A DNA stretch of 64,000 bases, taken from contig VWPU01005319.1 in assembly GCA_013398955.1 (NCBI GenBank), positions 33,715 to 97,714 on the forward strand. The letters run 5' to 3'. Positions 12,734-25,900 of the stretch are shown here, one piece after another. This DNA comes from Callaeas wilsoni (taxonomy: Eukaryota > Chordata > Aves > Passeriformes > Callaeidae). The stretch's first letter is position 1. Every line of letters starts with the position of its first letter. The notes below the pieces were generated by a model that worked only from the letters and a program-made list of their open reading frames with translations, did not search any database and was not told where the DNA came from. A program made the position numbers and the translations under genes.

Positions 12734-12740
12734 TATAAAA
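12734..12740 (+). promoter_or_regulatory. TATA box of the 12018 LTR
   Basis: TATAAAA lies in the middle of the LTR, downstream of the CpG block and upstream of the poly(A) signal, which is the normal U3 position. Start of transcription would be expected about 25-30 bases downstream. Confidence 0.55.
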
Positions 12741-13507
12741 ACTTTTTAATTGATAGAACTTGAGAACAAATGAACCTAGGAACCCCAATTCTCTCCTGAG
12801 TCACAGAAAAGGAAAAGGTGGAGACACGTGAGGAGAACAACATGGTAACACTAAGGTCGGTGCAAAAGAGGGAGGGGGAGGAGAAGGTGCTCCGAGCGTC
12901 GGAGCTGAGATTCTTCTGCAAGCCATGATGAAGACTATAATACAACAAACTGTTTCCCTGTAATTCATGAAGTGCATGGAGGGATACAGAATTCACCTGG
13001 AGCCCACGAGAGAAAGGTACTCACTCTGGAGCGTGCGGATGCTGAGGAGCTGTAATCTGGCGAAAGGCTTGAGCAGAGAGAGAGAGAGACCCTTTGCTTT
13101 TAGAGACAGAGAAAGAAGACCCTTGCTGTTATACTAGAACAGCTCATCTGTAAAAGACTGTACCCCATGAACCAAATGGCCCACAAAAAAACAGTTGTGG
13201 GAAGACTGCTTTGCCCATGGGAGGGTCTCATGTTGCAGCAGATTTTTTCGGGCGGAAACTGCTCTCATGAAAATGAGAATCACATTGGAAAAAGTTCACA
13301 AAGAACTGTCTCTGTGGGAAGGACCCCGTGGCATAGCAAAAGAGACTCCTCTCCCTAAATTAACTGAAGGAAGATTTACTTTTTTAAAGGTGACTAAAAC
13401 CCCATGTTTTGTCTCCCTGTGCTGTCAGTGAGAAAGAAGGAAGGGCTGGAGGGGGGAGGTGTTCTAAAGGTTTATATTAGTTCTCATTATCCTCTTTTAA
13501 TTCTATT

Positions 13508-13513
13508 AATAAA
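13508..13513 (+). terminator. Poly(A) signal of the 12018 LTR
   Basis: AATAAA sits in a T-rich segment about 190 bases before the LTR end, where the R/U5 signal is expected. It could end read-through transcripts on the plus strand. Confidence 0.6.
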
Positions 13514-13702
13514 TTTTTCTTCATACCTTTTAAAGTTTTAACCCTGTTTTTGCCCTTAAAGTGTTTTCTCCTAATCCTTATCTCACCCCATGAACTTTTA
13601 AATTGTTCTTTCCCCTCCTCTGCTCAATTATAGCAGAGGAAAATGAGTGAATGGTTTTTCTCATGAGTGCACTGGTGTTTGGACAGTGTCCAACCCATGA
13701 CA

Positions 13703-13707
13703 GTGTC
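13703..13707 (+). repeat. Right target-site duplication of the 12018 LTR
   Basis: GTGTC, pairing with ATGTC at 12013-12017 with one mismatch. Confidence 0.6.
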
Positions 13708-13860
13708 CCATGTGTTGCTCTTGCTTTGACATAATGGCAATGATCCCAGCATGCAATGGGCCATAGCTGTGTGCCAGCTGAAACAGAAGTGGAATTGAGT
13801 GAGTAGTCACACTGAATTATTTCTGAACCAGAAGCAGTCCTCTGACAGAAGCATAGTGGG

Positions 13861-14280
13861 ATCATAGAATAGAATAGAATAGAATAGAATAGAATAGAAT
13901 AGAATAGAATAGAATAGAATAGAATAGAATATTTTCAGTTGAAAGGGACCTACAACAATCATTTACTCCAACTGTGAGAGCATTTAAAGGCTGAACAAAA
14001 GTTATAGCATGTTATACAGCGCATTGTCCAAGTGCCTCTTAAACACTGACTGGATTGGGACATTGACCACCTCTGTAGGAAGTCTATTCCAGTCTTTGAT
14101 CACCTTCTTTGTAAAGAAATGCTTCTTGATGTCGAGTCAAAATCTCCCCTGGAACAGCTCTGAACCAATTCCATATGTCGAGCGCCTGGACACCACCAAG
14201 CAGAGATCAGCACCTCTCTCTCCAATTCCCATCCTCAGGAAGGTGTAGATAGCAATGAGGTTGTCCCTCAACCTCAACTT
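13861..14280 (-). mobile_element. CR1 LINE 3' fragment with expanded tail
   Basis: The plus strand opens with atcatagaat, the reverse complement of the CR1 terminal 8-bp tail motif. The AGAAT expansion comes next, then attttcagttgaaagggacct (about 13930) and the antisense CR1 order of blocks: catttactccaactg (about 13961), gcattgtccaagtgcctctt (about 14021), ctattccagtctttgatcacc (about 14084) and ttgtaaagaaatgcttcttg (about 14110). The element is therefore on the minus strand and 5'-truncated after about 400 bases. No reading frame of the reverse transcriptase survives. Similarity fades near the ttattattatta run at 14288. Confidence 0.9.
13866..13930 (+). repeat. (AGAAT)13 microsatellite
   Basis: Thirteen perfect, uninterrupted copies of AGAAT (65 bases) sit exactly at the 3' tail of the CR1 copy. 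The CR1 tail (ATAGAAT words) is the obvious seed. Such long pure arrays are typical of recent slippage and are likely to be length-polymorphic. Confidence 0.98.
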
Positions 14281-17200
14281 TCTTATCCTTATTATTATTA
14301 CTTCTTTTTTTTTCACTATTATTCCACTGCATTAGTTACAGTGGGAAAAGCTATTCTGCTGTTCTCAGTCCAAGGCACTTTTCCTTTCATATGCGTGTTG
14401 GGTCAATGCATAAAAGATTTCAAAGTGTTATTTGCCCTTACCTGCCAAAACAAAATGACTTCAGCTAATACTCTGGCAGATGCTCTGTTTCATGTTGCTT
14501 GGGTTTTCTACCACAAAAGAAGGCATCTTGTGTGGTACTGTTACACTGATGTATCATTTTATAAAATTGGATTTAATGTTCTCATAAAACTCTTATTTTC
14601 TATCTGTTTATTCAACCAGCTCTGTTAGCTGTCTCCTAGTATGGTAGCAAGGCCTTTACACAGTTTGCTGCAGCCTAAACATATGAAACAAGTGCTTGAA
14701 AGTGAAGTTCTGTGTGTGGTATTAGATCATCAAACCCTTCAGCCTCCCAGAAGGAGGGCACAGCAATTTGGGTGCTCCTTAGGGGCCCTTATTAAGCCCT
14801 GAAATACAAATATCCAGGAGTAGCTGGACAGTCCCCGAAGTACATGCTGAAGATAGGAATGAATATGGATATGCCTTAGTGCCCTTGTCCCATACCCTTT
14901 GGCTACCATACCCCAAATGCCTACCACAACCCTGGCTACTGGCCCATCTCATCTGTTTCTGGCTTTGAACTGTCCTCACCCTTCCTCCATCCCTCTCTTC
15001 TCTGTGCTCACTATTCACCTGTGTAGGCGTTTGTGCTCCAAACTAGACTTTGACGTCCTCCACCGGTGCTGCTGGGAAGGTTTTGTGGGAGGTGTACAAG
15101 GTGATAATAGCATTTTCTTAGCAATACTTATCCTACACTATCCTTCCACTGCTGTATTTGAAAACCTGTGCCTTGACCCATTTCAGCCTGTCTCTCTTCT
15201 CAGCAAACTGGGCAAGCGTGGTCTGTGGATGCCTTATGAACGGCCTGAATTGCTAGAGCAGTGTAGGCAATTATCCAAAATAGTTCACTGCCTTGGAAGT
15301 ACTTGCATAAAATCACTGACCACTGTTTCTCAATGCTCTCTCCTCTGTAGAATACATTGTAGAGTACATGGTTGTCATGTTTCTATTCTTACATTTAAAC
15401 CTGGGAGAAGGCAGCAGCATTACCCAAACATGGGGACTGATCTTGAGAGATGTCCTCTTACAGTTCTGATTCGGGTGATCAAAACAGTTTGGAGCTGGAT
15501 TCAAACTATCAATTCCTCTCCTCTGTACTGTAAGAATTCACTTTAATTCAGCTTCCTGTGATGGTGAAAACACTCTAGTTATTGAGACACACCAAGTTTT
15601 AGGATACTACTCTGGGTTCAAATTCTAATATTTTTCTTTCCTTTTTGCCTCATTTTCTTGGTTCAAATGCAATATCTTACTCTGAAGATCACTAGATTAC
15701 CTTTCATCTCTCTCACCATGTTTAAAAAGACAAGTATTTTCAGTTATCTATCCTTTTTTGTTTTCCTTTGTACTGAATAAATTATCCAGATCAAGAGGTG
15801 GGGCCCTCATGTGTGAAGTATTGGGTTTTCTAAATGTTTTAAAACATTTCACACTTTTTCACATTACAATTCCAACCTCCTAGGCTCAGATTTTCCTACA
15901 GTGGAACTTCACACAGTCAAAACAAAACACAGCAGCTCTAAATCAGCTGATGTGCAAGTGCCAAGGGAGGGAGTGGGCAGTGAGAGACATTTCTGCTCTA
16001 GCCCATGTTTTCTCCTCTGCAGATCTGCCTGTGCTCCCTGCAGACACACAAACAATTTCTTGGGAACACAGCAGCAAAATAACTGTCTAAAGTTTCTCCT
16101 TGGTCCTAAAGAATCCTATATGCCACTGCATATGTGATACAGCATATGTGGGAGGCGTAGCACACTGTACTGCCTGTTAAGTGAAGGTTAAGGCTCCAGA
16201 GTTCATTAGCTGTCCCTACTGTGAGAAACATTTCTTTAATTTTTCAAACAAAAAAACCCCCCTCTCTATGTGCATTATAAACCCTGCACTCCAGTTTTAC
16301 TTCAGCCCAGCCTCTGCTTAATGTGCTTGAGGTAAAAGGATCCCACAGTCCATTTGGCAAATGACTGTAAATTTTCTGGAAGCGCCTTCTGACAGTGTAC
16401 ACAGAGCAATTAGCAACTTTCTTTTTCCAGAAGAGTTGCAGCAACTTGGGCCATAACTGCTTGTGACACCCTCACAAAGCTCTGTAGGACACAGTGATCG
16501 ATCAAGGCTGTAATTTAATACCGGGACTGCTGCTGCTGCCTGTGAGGCTGTTCCCCTGGTTTTTTTGATGCTGCAGAACCTCCCCCAGGATCCCCAGGGA
16601 ACTAAGTCATGACAGATGCTCATCATTGGTTTTAATGCCACTTGCATTGCCTAATAATTTTTGCTGTTTATGATCTTAGGAAGATGCAATTAAAAGAGTA
16701 TGTGGCTTTATCTGGCATGTTCAGTGTGCAAGAAGAGAGGGTTTAGGCTATGTGTCTCATGGAGTGGTTCCACCACTTTGATCATTTCTATTCTTCCTGA
16801 ATTTGTTAAACCACACTCTGCATCTAGCTAATTCAATCCCATGCCTGAACACTACTGAAAATTAACGAGGGTATGCTATATTTAACGATTAAATCTCCAA
16901 AACCATGGGATGGAGTGGTGAAGACAGAAGAGCCATTTTTCTTGCTCTGACAGTCCAGCTGTGGTTGTCATGCACTGGGTTTCCAACAGCCTTGCATACT
17001 TGTAGTGTTTGGTGGACTCCAGTTGTTAGGAAAAAAAAGGCAAAAAGCCAGATCTCCACCAAGGAGGTGCCCAGCCTTTGGTGACCTTCTTTGCTTCATA
17101 AGATATCAAAAGTTACTCAGTATCATTAGCAGTAATTAAGCACTCTGTCTGAGGAAAACAGTTTATACTATTTGACACTATTTGACAGTTTTTCTATGAC

Positions 17201-20200
17201 AAGACCTATGACAGCAAGCTAATTTTATCATGAATTTTATTATACATCAGACAACACATGAAATACAAAGTTCTTGGTAATGACTTGTCTGTTGATTTTG
17301 CCTTATGTGAAGATTTTGAGTTTCATTTCAAAATTTGTTTTACTTGGTTATAAGATCTTAGCTGAAAAGTTTTAAAATTTAAACAACCATTGAGTAGTTT
17401 CCATATTTTGAAAATTATTATGGTAATTTTATGTCATAAGACATTTAGAATATCTTTCCATTTTATATTGTTCAGAATAACTTTCCCTAAATCTGTGAAC
17501 TCCTCAGGAAGAAAACATTCCAACTCCCTTCCAATTTTTGAATTAGTGCTGGCAGTTCTTGTTAGTCGTGAAGCAGGACGAAGAATACAGTGAAACATCT
17601 TTCAGCTGAAACATTCAGTCAATAGCTCACAGAAAAGAGAAAAAAACCCTCACAATGCAAAGCTTTCTTTTACCATTGTAAGTCTGAAGATATTTTTTCT
17701 TTTTTAGGCTTTTTCCTTTTTAGGGTCAGGGAAAGGAGAAAAAAGACAAAATGAAAAATGTAAAGTTTATGAAAATATTACAACTGCTTTGTAAAGTAAT
17801 TTAGTTTTATAAGTTAAGCAAATACAAATTGCAAACCAGGACTGACATATCTATCTGTTAAGGCTCACTGACATAGCGTGAGAAACCATCTTCCTTCATC
17901 TGCTGAGTGAAAAAGGGGTCATAATCGGAAATCGAATAGAAAGAAAGAGAGGACTGATGTGTTGTCAAACTGTGATTGCTACCTGAGCATCGAGGGCATT
18001 GGTGCAAGTTGCAGCCCAACTTCCCACTCTCCTGGTGGCAGCTCTTGCCCTCTGGGAAATCATGAAAGATGTTTGTACCTCCACTCTCATTAAACTTCAA
18101 AATTGACAAGATATCGGGGTATCTGCAAGCCTAAAGCAGGCTTTACTGCATCATCTTTTCCTCAGATTTGGAAGGGTTTTAACAAGGACAATTTATCTCT
18201 CTCATTTCTGTCTCTATCATTATCTATATCTAAATGTATCGATATGATCTATAGTAACATACCTGTATCAATATGGATATATATCTATATTAATCTCTAT
18301 CATCTTTAGCACTATCAAATAAAAGTTTAGCTTTTTGACTAATCAATTGAGAAAGAATGAAAAGGTGTCGTTTGCATTATACCCAAACACACTGGTCCCA
18401 TAAGGAAAAACAAGCTAGCAACCAGCTTTTGTTGTTTTGTTTGGGTTTTGTTTTTCAAATGTAAACCGACAGACAAAAGCAAGGCTTCTGTGTTTCTCTC
18501 ATCTTTTAGGATTTGAGATATAAATATCTTACATTGTGATTTTGTTACTTGGAAGTAAATATGCTGCAAATGTTTCCATTCCTAAGTGATGGAAATATTA
18601 GATTTACTATTTAATATGCTTGTACAACAGAGACGAATTGGGAAAGCTGCCTTGAAAAGAAGTAATAAGGAAAATCACATAAAATTTGGGGTGAAACCTT
18701 ATTTTTATCTGCCTGTGAACACAGTATAAATTGTGGATCTGTCACTCTTACCTCTTCATAAGGGTGAAGCTGGATAGAGTTTCTCCTAGCCCCCAAATCA
18801 TCGGGTTAATGTGTACTCACAGTTGTCTTTCCATGGTGCTCCAATGCAATGAGACCTCAGGTGAGGAACAGAACCTGGCTCAAGTATTGCAATCTGCCTG
18901 ATCTGAGCTGATATGCCTTTTCATGTCTTGTTTACATTTATAGCAGCCAACTATTCAGCATGGGTTCTGCAAACTTCTTCTTGCATAAGTTCATGTTTTC
19001 AATCCATCTGTATAGCAAAAGTAGGCCCTAATCCATTTAGAATCCTCCACATTGTTCATGAAGAGGTGAGAAAATAGTGGAGTTATTTTGGTGCCTAAAG
19101 GTGTGCCCAAGGTATGGTCAGTGCATCAGATATGAAGATGAATTTATCAAAGATGTGGAAAAATTATTTCAATTGTTTCAGTGATCTGACCCACTTGCAA
19201 GTCTTAACATATGTCGTGTTGTTGTAATGGATTGACATGGCACGGTGACTTCCCAGGCCTGTCTTGACCCATATTTTGCCATGAGTATTGTTGCTAGAGC
19301 AGAAGTAGAATGGTTCACCTTGTGCAGCTGTGAAGTGTATTTTAAGGTTATTTTCTTGTAGCGCACGGGAGCATGTGGTGATCTGTTGTTGGATTTGATC
19401 TGTGGTGAACTAATTGAAGTGAAGGTGGTAGTGCCTTACCCTGGTGTCTTCTCACAGATTTGTAAATCAGATTTAGAGACGTGAGACAGCCACAGGGCTG
19501 CATGTGCTAACTCCTCTCAGAACAATGTGTTTCTCAAATAACCTTAGGCAGTCGATGCTGCTGGTGTTTTTTTTCTTTATGCCATAGCACCTCCCCATCA
19601 TAACGGTCACAGATTCCCCACTGAAAATCGAAAAAAGCACTAAATCTTTTAAAATTGTGATGTGTTTAAGCAAATCAGATGAAGCTTGGGCCTAATACTT
19701 TACAATGCATGATACTGAAACTAAGGCTTCTTTGGGCTTGGAACCCATCACAACAAATTCTGAAAGGCAGAAATGGGATGTATCAACAAAACAGACATCT
19801 TCTCATTTTCCTTATACATATAGAGCTCTATATTTGATTCCATATTTCTTATAGAAGTTCAGGGGTTTTTTCGGTCCCCAAAAAAACTTTTCTGAAGATG
19901 AAACTTCCATCAGTTTGTAATACATGAAGAAAAATATTGTCCCCTGGCTTTGGAACAAAATCCAGGTTGAGAATACTGTCCTTAAGAAGAGAAAAGGAAA
20001 ATGTTCTTTGGAAGTAGAATCACATGAATAGTATTGTTTTTTCAAGAGATTTATTTTCTTGTTAATACAAGAAGTTAAGTGGAGTTATGTCAGGCTTGCC
20101 ACAAGTGCTTTATCTCTCTCTCTCTCATCTCACCCAGGACAGGTGCAAGGTAAAAGATTCTGGCAAAGTGTGAGGTATGAGACTAAAAAGCCAAGTTAAA

Positions 20201-22898
20201 AGTTTATGAAACCTAGGTGAATTCTGTATGGGGAAGGTAAAAATAGCAAAGTTTTAGTTGCTACACAGAAATGTCTGCAAGACTTACAGAAATGTAAGCT
20301 TAGAAAGATGAATAAAAGTAAGGGAAGAGAGACGAGTTCCTTATGAAACATTCTAACAGGAGAAAACAGGATGAGAAAGTCTTCTCTAACCACTATAGAA
20401 AAGTATTTGGAAAGATGTAGTAGCTGTGAAGTCAAGAAAGCAAAATGCCTGAAGATTTCTGGGCTGATCTAGGAGGATATTCTGATTTTTGTGTATTTTA
20501 AGAACTAATGAGTGAAGGGAAATCAAGGTCAAATAGAGAATACCATTCCCCTAGAATTAATAGCACTTTCAGTACTGAGAGGGACTAGGAAAACTGAATT
20601 CTGAAAACTTTGAGACATTTATATGCTATTGCAAGTCTTTGCCTTCATTCTGCAATTCCAGAGAACTGAGACAAAATAGGCTGGCATAAAATTTGCATAA
20701 TGAGGTGATAAAATCATTTGTTATTTTGAAGAGGGGGAGGACAGTGAAGAAGTGACAGATCTGATTTGTAGCCACTAGTTAATAGCCACTAGGAAATGCC
20801 AATGAACATTTAATGGCTAATTATCATATCTAGAGCTAAACTGGTCCCTCAGACTCTTGCACAGGATTCCTTTGAAATGAGAGTGATCAGTTTAGTGAAA
20901 ATACCCTTGAATGACAGCTTTACTTCAAAACATAACCTGAAAATAGTAATAATTTGGTCAAATTTGGTGAACTAAACTGCTTTATCAAATCATTAATAAA
21001 AGTTTCCCTTAGACAACGATTTCCATTATTTAATCAGCCTTTTAGAGTGATAAATTTACTCACTCTGCAGGTTGTAGATCTTAAGAAACTTGGAGAAATG
21101 TGGGTCTCTAAAAGGAAAAGCAAACTGGTGCTATCTAGCTGCAAGTATCAAAGGAATATTACACAATATTGGGCTTTTTCATGAATATGTAATGCTCCTT
21201 GGCTACCATACAGCCAGAACCCCCCAATACTGCTTCTCTTTCTCATGTGTCTCATTCCATGGATGCCCAAGGCATCCCCTCCTATTCCTCTTGAATTCCA
21301 TAGGAGCAGGATAGTCTCTGATAATCAAATCCCTTCCAAACAGAGGAAGAGTGTCTTTTTGTTACTCAGCTCTCAGTGCTGGCTGCTGTTAATCTGCATG
21401 TAAATGGGGTTTCTTTTCCAGAGACATGATGTATTCTGCAGGCTGGTTTAAACACAAATCTGGTTTAATCCTCATGGATGGAGTGAAGCTCAGTTTCATG
21501 GAAGCCATTACACAGGGTGTATTCTTTATGAAACTCTTCTGCCACCTCAAGACTTTTGACTGAGCCCAAAGAATGACAGTATTCTCTTGCTTTCACTTTA
21601 AGAGTCATTTTTGCCCTATTGGCTAAAGCTGACATATTAAGACAATAAAAAAAGACAGAATAAGAAAACACCCTGAGACGTCTGTTTTTCTCTCTGGGTC
21701 TTCTAGACACATAGTTCCATCCTACACACGTGGAGAAACATAGAGCACACCCAAAAGCCGTAACTCCTTTCCTCCACTTTTCTTTCTTTTGGAGGAGTAG
21801 AAGGTAAAGAAAATAAACGTCACAAGAAAATAAATGTCACAAAATGTATACTAACTGTAGATGGTAGGCACATGCACATGCATGTACTCAAAGACATACG
21901 TGCTGCAGAGAATGGCGGGCAACAGAATGAGAGTTCCAGCCTCACCAGGTGCTGGTAGAGGCATCTATCTCAAATAGAAGTGAAGCTGTGTTTTTTAATT
22001 CAGGAAAATTACCATATTCTGATCAAATACAAGGTCATGTGTTCTGAGAGCCTTTTTTAGGAAGAGTTATTCGAAAAGAATACTGCCTATGTACAGGACT
22101 TCTTATTTATGTGTAGGGCTCTTTTTAGGTACACAACTAATTTCTGAGGTATTTATTTCAGTGTTTCAAAAATAGCAAGGAAAGGCAGCAAAAGCAGTAG
22201 AGCAATTTTCATACATTCTTCCGCTAACAAAGTGTCTCTCTGCTTTCTATCGTCAAATTATTTTCATCCTAATTACAAAGCTAGAACTTCTCAAACACAT
22301 CTCCTGAGAAATCCCTGAATGATCTCACAACAAGAAAATACTCAGCATGAAACTTCATCAATTCACGTCTTCATAAAATCACATTTCGGGGAAAGTGATT
22401 AAGGGATATTCACCAGTGAGAGGCAAATGTCTGATAATGCTAACACAGACTCTGCAACCAGCTTCTTAATTTGTGGGAAGACAGTCAAGATAACCATCTT
22501 TACTTTAGCACCTTTTGGGATTTAGATGTTTCTAACCAAAACAATTCACTGATGGCAAAGACAGTTTCCTCCGGAGCTGACTTTGACAAAATGAATATTT
22601 AGAAACATTTTTTTTCTTATGTAAATGCAATTTTTATTTTTTCCCCTTTCTTGGAGCAGGCAGAGGTTCCACATGAACAATAGATGCCTTCATTATAGGA
22701 AGCACTTACCATGCAATGGAGCGAATTATAGGGTGGTTTATCAACTATTTTGTATCTAAGAAGTTTTTAGATATATTGCTTCATTCTCATTTACATCTCA
22801 ATTTTGATGACTTTGTATACTGAAAAGTCTGTGGAGTTTGTGGCTTAAGCACTGTTATTTACAGTGAGAAAATCATCTTTCAGTCTTCCATCCAGCTC
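14281..22898. other. Unique AT-rich interval without recognised genes
   Basis: It contains the longest open frame of the window (215 codons, 14899-15546 plus), which has no recognisable domain, no matching splice context and several overlapping frames. An 18-bp perfect palindrome, AAATGTTTTAAAACATTT, is at 15832-15849. A tandem pair of ACTATTTGAC is at 17168-17187. 18191-18305 is a degenerate TATC/TATA-rich stretch, and a (TC)7 run is at 20113-20126. Nothing else was recognised. Confidence 0.5.
21807..21840 (+). repeat. 17-bp tandem duplication
   Basis: AAGAAAATAAACGTCAC (21807-21823) is followed immediately by AAGAAAATAAATGTCAC (21824-21840), with one C/T difference. This is a simple local duplication. 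Confidence 0.9.
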
Positions 22899-22914
22899 AA
22901 AAAAAAAAAAAAAA
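22899..22914 (+). repeat. Poly(A) run of 16
   Basis: Sixteen consecutive A. No retroposed parent sequence is recognisable upstream. Similar isolated runs are A12 at 24673-24684, A12 at 25798-25809 and T14 at 28266-28279. Confidence 0.95.
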
Positions 22915-25900
22915 GGCCAAATTTATGCTCGCATCTTTGTCCAATAGAGGAAATCATCACATCTTTCTGTCTTCCTCTTGAGAAATTCAGTGCTTCCCTT
23001 TGCTTCTGGTTCACTGACGAGCACAGACTACTTTTCTCCAGGCAGATGGGGAGAGGGTGTCACTCACCGCATCATATTCCTTGCCTGAGGCTGCCTCTGC
23101 CACAGCTCTTCCGCATCATTCACCTCCCCTGGGGGTGCAAAAACAGCTCAGTGCTGTTGGGGACTCTAACCTGCCACCTGAATCCTGTGGCATTGGTTTG
23201 TGCTCTCTATGCAGAAGTCTCCTGCTGAAGGCAGTTTATTAATTCAGTCTGTAGAAGTAAAGGGCCATAGGCAAACCTATCTACTGTTCAGCTTTTGGTG
23301 GTTTGGACTGTGAAGAAATCTGCTTTTGAGAATGTTTCTCCAACTGAGGGAGGAATAGAAGTTTTTCTGATATCTTATCAAATGTATATAGCCATCCTAG
23401 ACAATTTCAATCAAAGAATGGAATTCACTCACCCTAATATAGCTTCCAAAATGATGTATTTCAGTCAAAACTAGTGATCATTTTATAGCTAATGGGCAGA
23501 AAATGGCAACCTTATGGCCGATTTACATAATCCTAGATCACAGTCTAGTTGCATCACCTTACCAGAGACTGCTTCTCCTCATTGACTATAAATTTAACCT
23601 AATGGGACCAGCCACAATTTAAATGTCTAATACTGAGTGACATAAGTCCCACTGCCAGGATCTGTGAGACAAGGAATCCTGGCTTATGAAATAAAGGAGC
23701 AGTGCAGTAGAAGTGCTCATAATCTGTGTTTCTTCTGCCCATGTCTTACCTTAGGATCAAGTCCTGTTTGCTCAAAGTATAGAGGAGGACCTGTTTTCTG
23801 CTCCGAAATTGAATGTGTGGAACAGAGTTCTTGTTTTGCAAAAAGAAAGTAAACAAACAAAAAACACCAAGAAGCAGTTATCGAATTTCTAACATTCCCT
23901 AGTAGAGTCTATGGCTGAACAAGGGACTATTCCAGGCATTAAAAATTCTCAGCTATATCTCTGCTTGACACCAGGATTTAGGAAGTTCAGGTTAAACCAG
24001 AGCCTCTGTGTATCAGTGTGCTGCTGTTACTGCTGTTATCATGGGGCTGAGATAAACTCAGCAGCGAGACCTCCAGCAGCCTGTCATGGATATCTTCAAC
24101 CAGGGACTCAGAGCCCTTTCAAGCCCCTGATCAGCCACACACCCTTGTCTCAAAAGTGCTTCTGTAGGTGGGACATAAATGTACAGCAGCACTGACCTTC
24201 CCTCTTCCTCCTTCCAAACGTATGCCCCTTCACACACCTCAGTCCACTGACATGGCATGTTGGATACAGGATCCAGACAGGATGGCTAGGCAGATTGTCA
24301 CCCCAAAATGAGCTGCAGAAAGTCCCAAGAGATGTGCCTGTAAAATCAAACTGGTCTAAATGATGTGCTTAAATGTGAAAGCAGAAACTACTGGTAAGAA
24401 CATCTTAAAGATAAATGACTCTCTGGGCACAGCAAATTGTTTCACCTTCATTTCACTTTTGTTAGAGAGCCTTCAGCATTGAAAAGAGATAGAGTAGAAG
24501 TCTGTCTTAAGCTTTGGTCCACAAGCATGACACTGCATAAAATTTGCATTGTTTCAAGTTAGAGTGACCCACAGGGTAAAGATTTATTTGCATTCATTGA
24601 GACCCATTTGAAAATACTTAGTTCAAAAAACCATGTGTGAAGCCGAACAAATCACATTGACCTCTAGGAAGCAAAAAAAAAAAAGGTAATAGGAGTATAT
24701 TTGTATTATTAGGTCTGTCTGACTTTGCTCCTCTTGAGGAGAGAAAGAGAGTGACTGGGGTTTTTTGTCTCACTCTACAAAAAACACACAACTTTGAGAA
24801 AGAAATCAGCTCTTGATTTTTTTTCCTGGTCTTGAATTCAATCCAAGCATAAGGAACAAACAGAAGTATACAGAATATATCTTGTGACTGATTTGAAAAT
24901 AACTCTGTAATTCTTATGAATTTCCATGAAGTTCTACTGAACAGGCAGACAAGATTAACACTCAGAGCATCTTTGAAGAATTCTGTGTTCCTGTGTTACT
25001 TTACAATGAATTTATTCAAAAGCCAGTATAAGCCAGTATGCTTAACAAGACAGGAAATACGTTTACATATAGCTTTAATAAATTAATCTCATCAAAACAT
25101 CTGTCCAGGTTACTAAATTAATCCATTGTGAAATTCCATTGAATTCACAGAGTTTTGATGGCATGAATGAATTTGGCACAGTATTTTTCTTCAATAACAA
25201 TAGAACACCTGTGGAAGTTGTAACTTGAGAACAGAAGGTATTGGTAGAGCTGTGAGTCTGTAGGTGCTTTTAGACCTGTAAATGACTTGGAGCTGATCTA
25301 ACTCCTGTAAATGTACATCTGACCCGCTTCCCTAAGGTTCCCTGTGTAGTCACTGAAGAGAATAGATACCTCTAGAATAGGATTCACCTACCATAAAGCA
25401 AGTACCTGGAACAGGTCACATGAGTTATATCCCGAACAAACCAATTCCTCCCAAGAGAGTATGGAGGGAGTCTCAAACGTCTAGCTCACATGAAGAGGTT
25501 TGTGTCTTGTAGACTTTCTAGGTCAGGTGAGGACAGAAGTATCTGTTGTATGATCCCACCTGAAAATCCTAGGCCCTAATGTTTCAATCTGATATCTCTA
25601 TATTGTGCCTGACTAAAGCACACCTTGACTAGGGGCACTGGAGCATCAAGATTTGAAGACCTCAATGTCTCAATCCTCAATGAGGATTTGTTCCCTCCTC
25701 CTAAGGCTCAGACTTCTAACATATCAGCTGAAACCTGGGGACAATATACCTGGAGTGTAAGTCATTTAGCAGTACATGCAGAGAGATGTTATATATGAAA
25801 AAAAAAAAAGAACACCTAATATTTCTGCTAAATTTTCTATGCATGTGCAAGTGTACATAAAACATAAGACTACTGCATCAAACAAAAGGTCTGTCTGGCC

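Larger units (their letters stand above)
12018..13702 (+). mobile_element. Complete solo LTR (1,685 bp) of an avian endogenous retrovirus
   Basis: The element begins TGTGATGG and ends CCATGACA. The ends are inverted repeats with one mismatch in eight, and ATGTC/GTGTC flank them. The internal text matches a long avian LTR family that I know. A ggaggagctgctaaaagctt-like U3 phrase is at about 12086, gataacacatttaagg at 12192, and cctaggaaccccaattc near 12775. A gaaggtgctccgagcgtcgg phrase is near 12882, followed by repeated units built around cccatgg/ctgtgggaagg. AATAAA (13508-13513) lies in a T-rich 3' part, with ccttatctcacccc just beyond. TATAAAA is at 12734-12740. No viral coding sequence remains on either side, so this is the product of LTR-LTR recombination. 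The CpG-dense segment is at about 12241-12480. I am sure it is an LTR but less sure of the retroviral class. Confidence 0.92.

Noticed and set aside
14899..15546. 215-codon open frame, longest in the window
   Set aside because: No recognisable domain, irregular Cys/Leu/Ser-rich composition, no splice context and overlapping minus-strand frames. One frame of this length is plausible by chance in 128 kb of strand.
15612..15626. GGTTCAAATTCT resembling a tRNA T-arm
   Set aside because: No matching acceptor, D-arm or A box at the right spacing upstream.
19180..19480. Possible additional LTR (TG-rich start with gttgttgtaatgg)
   Set aside because: No terminal repeats, poly(A) signal or target duplication could be paired.
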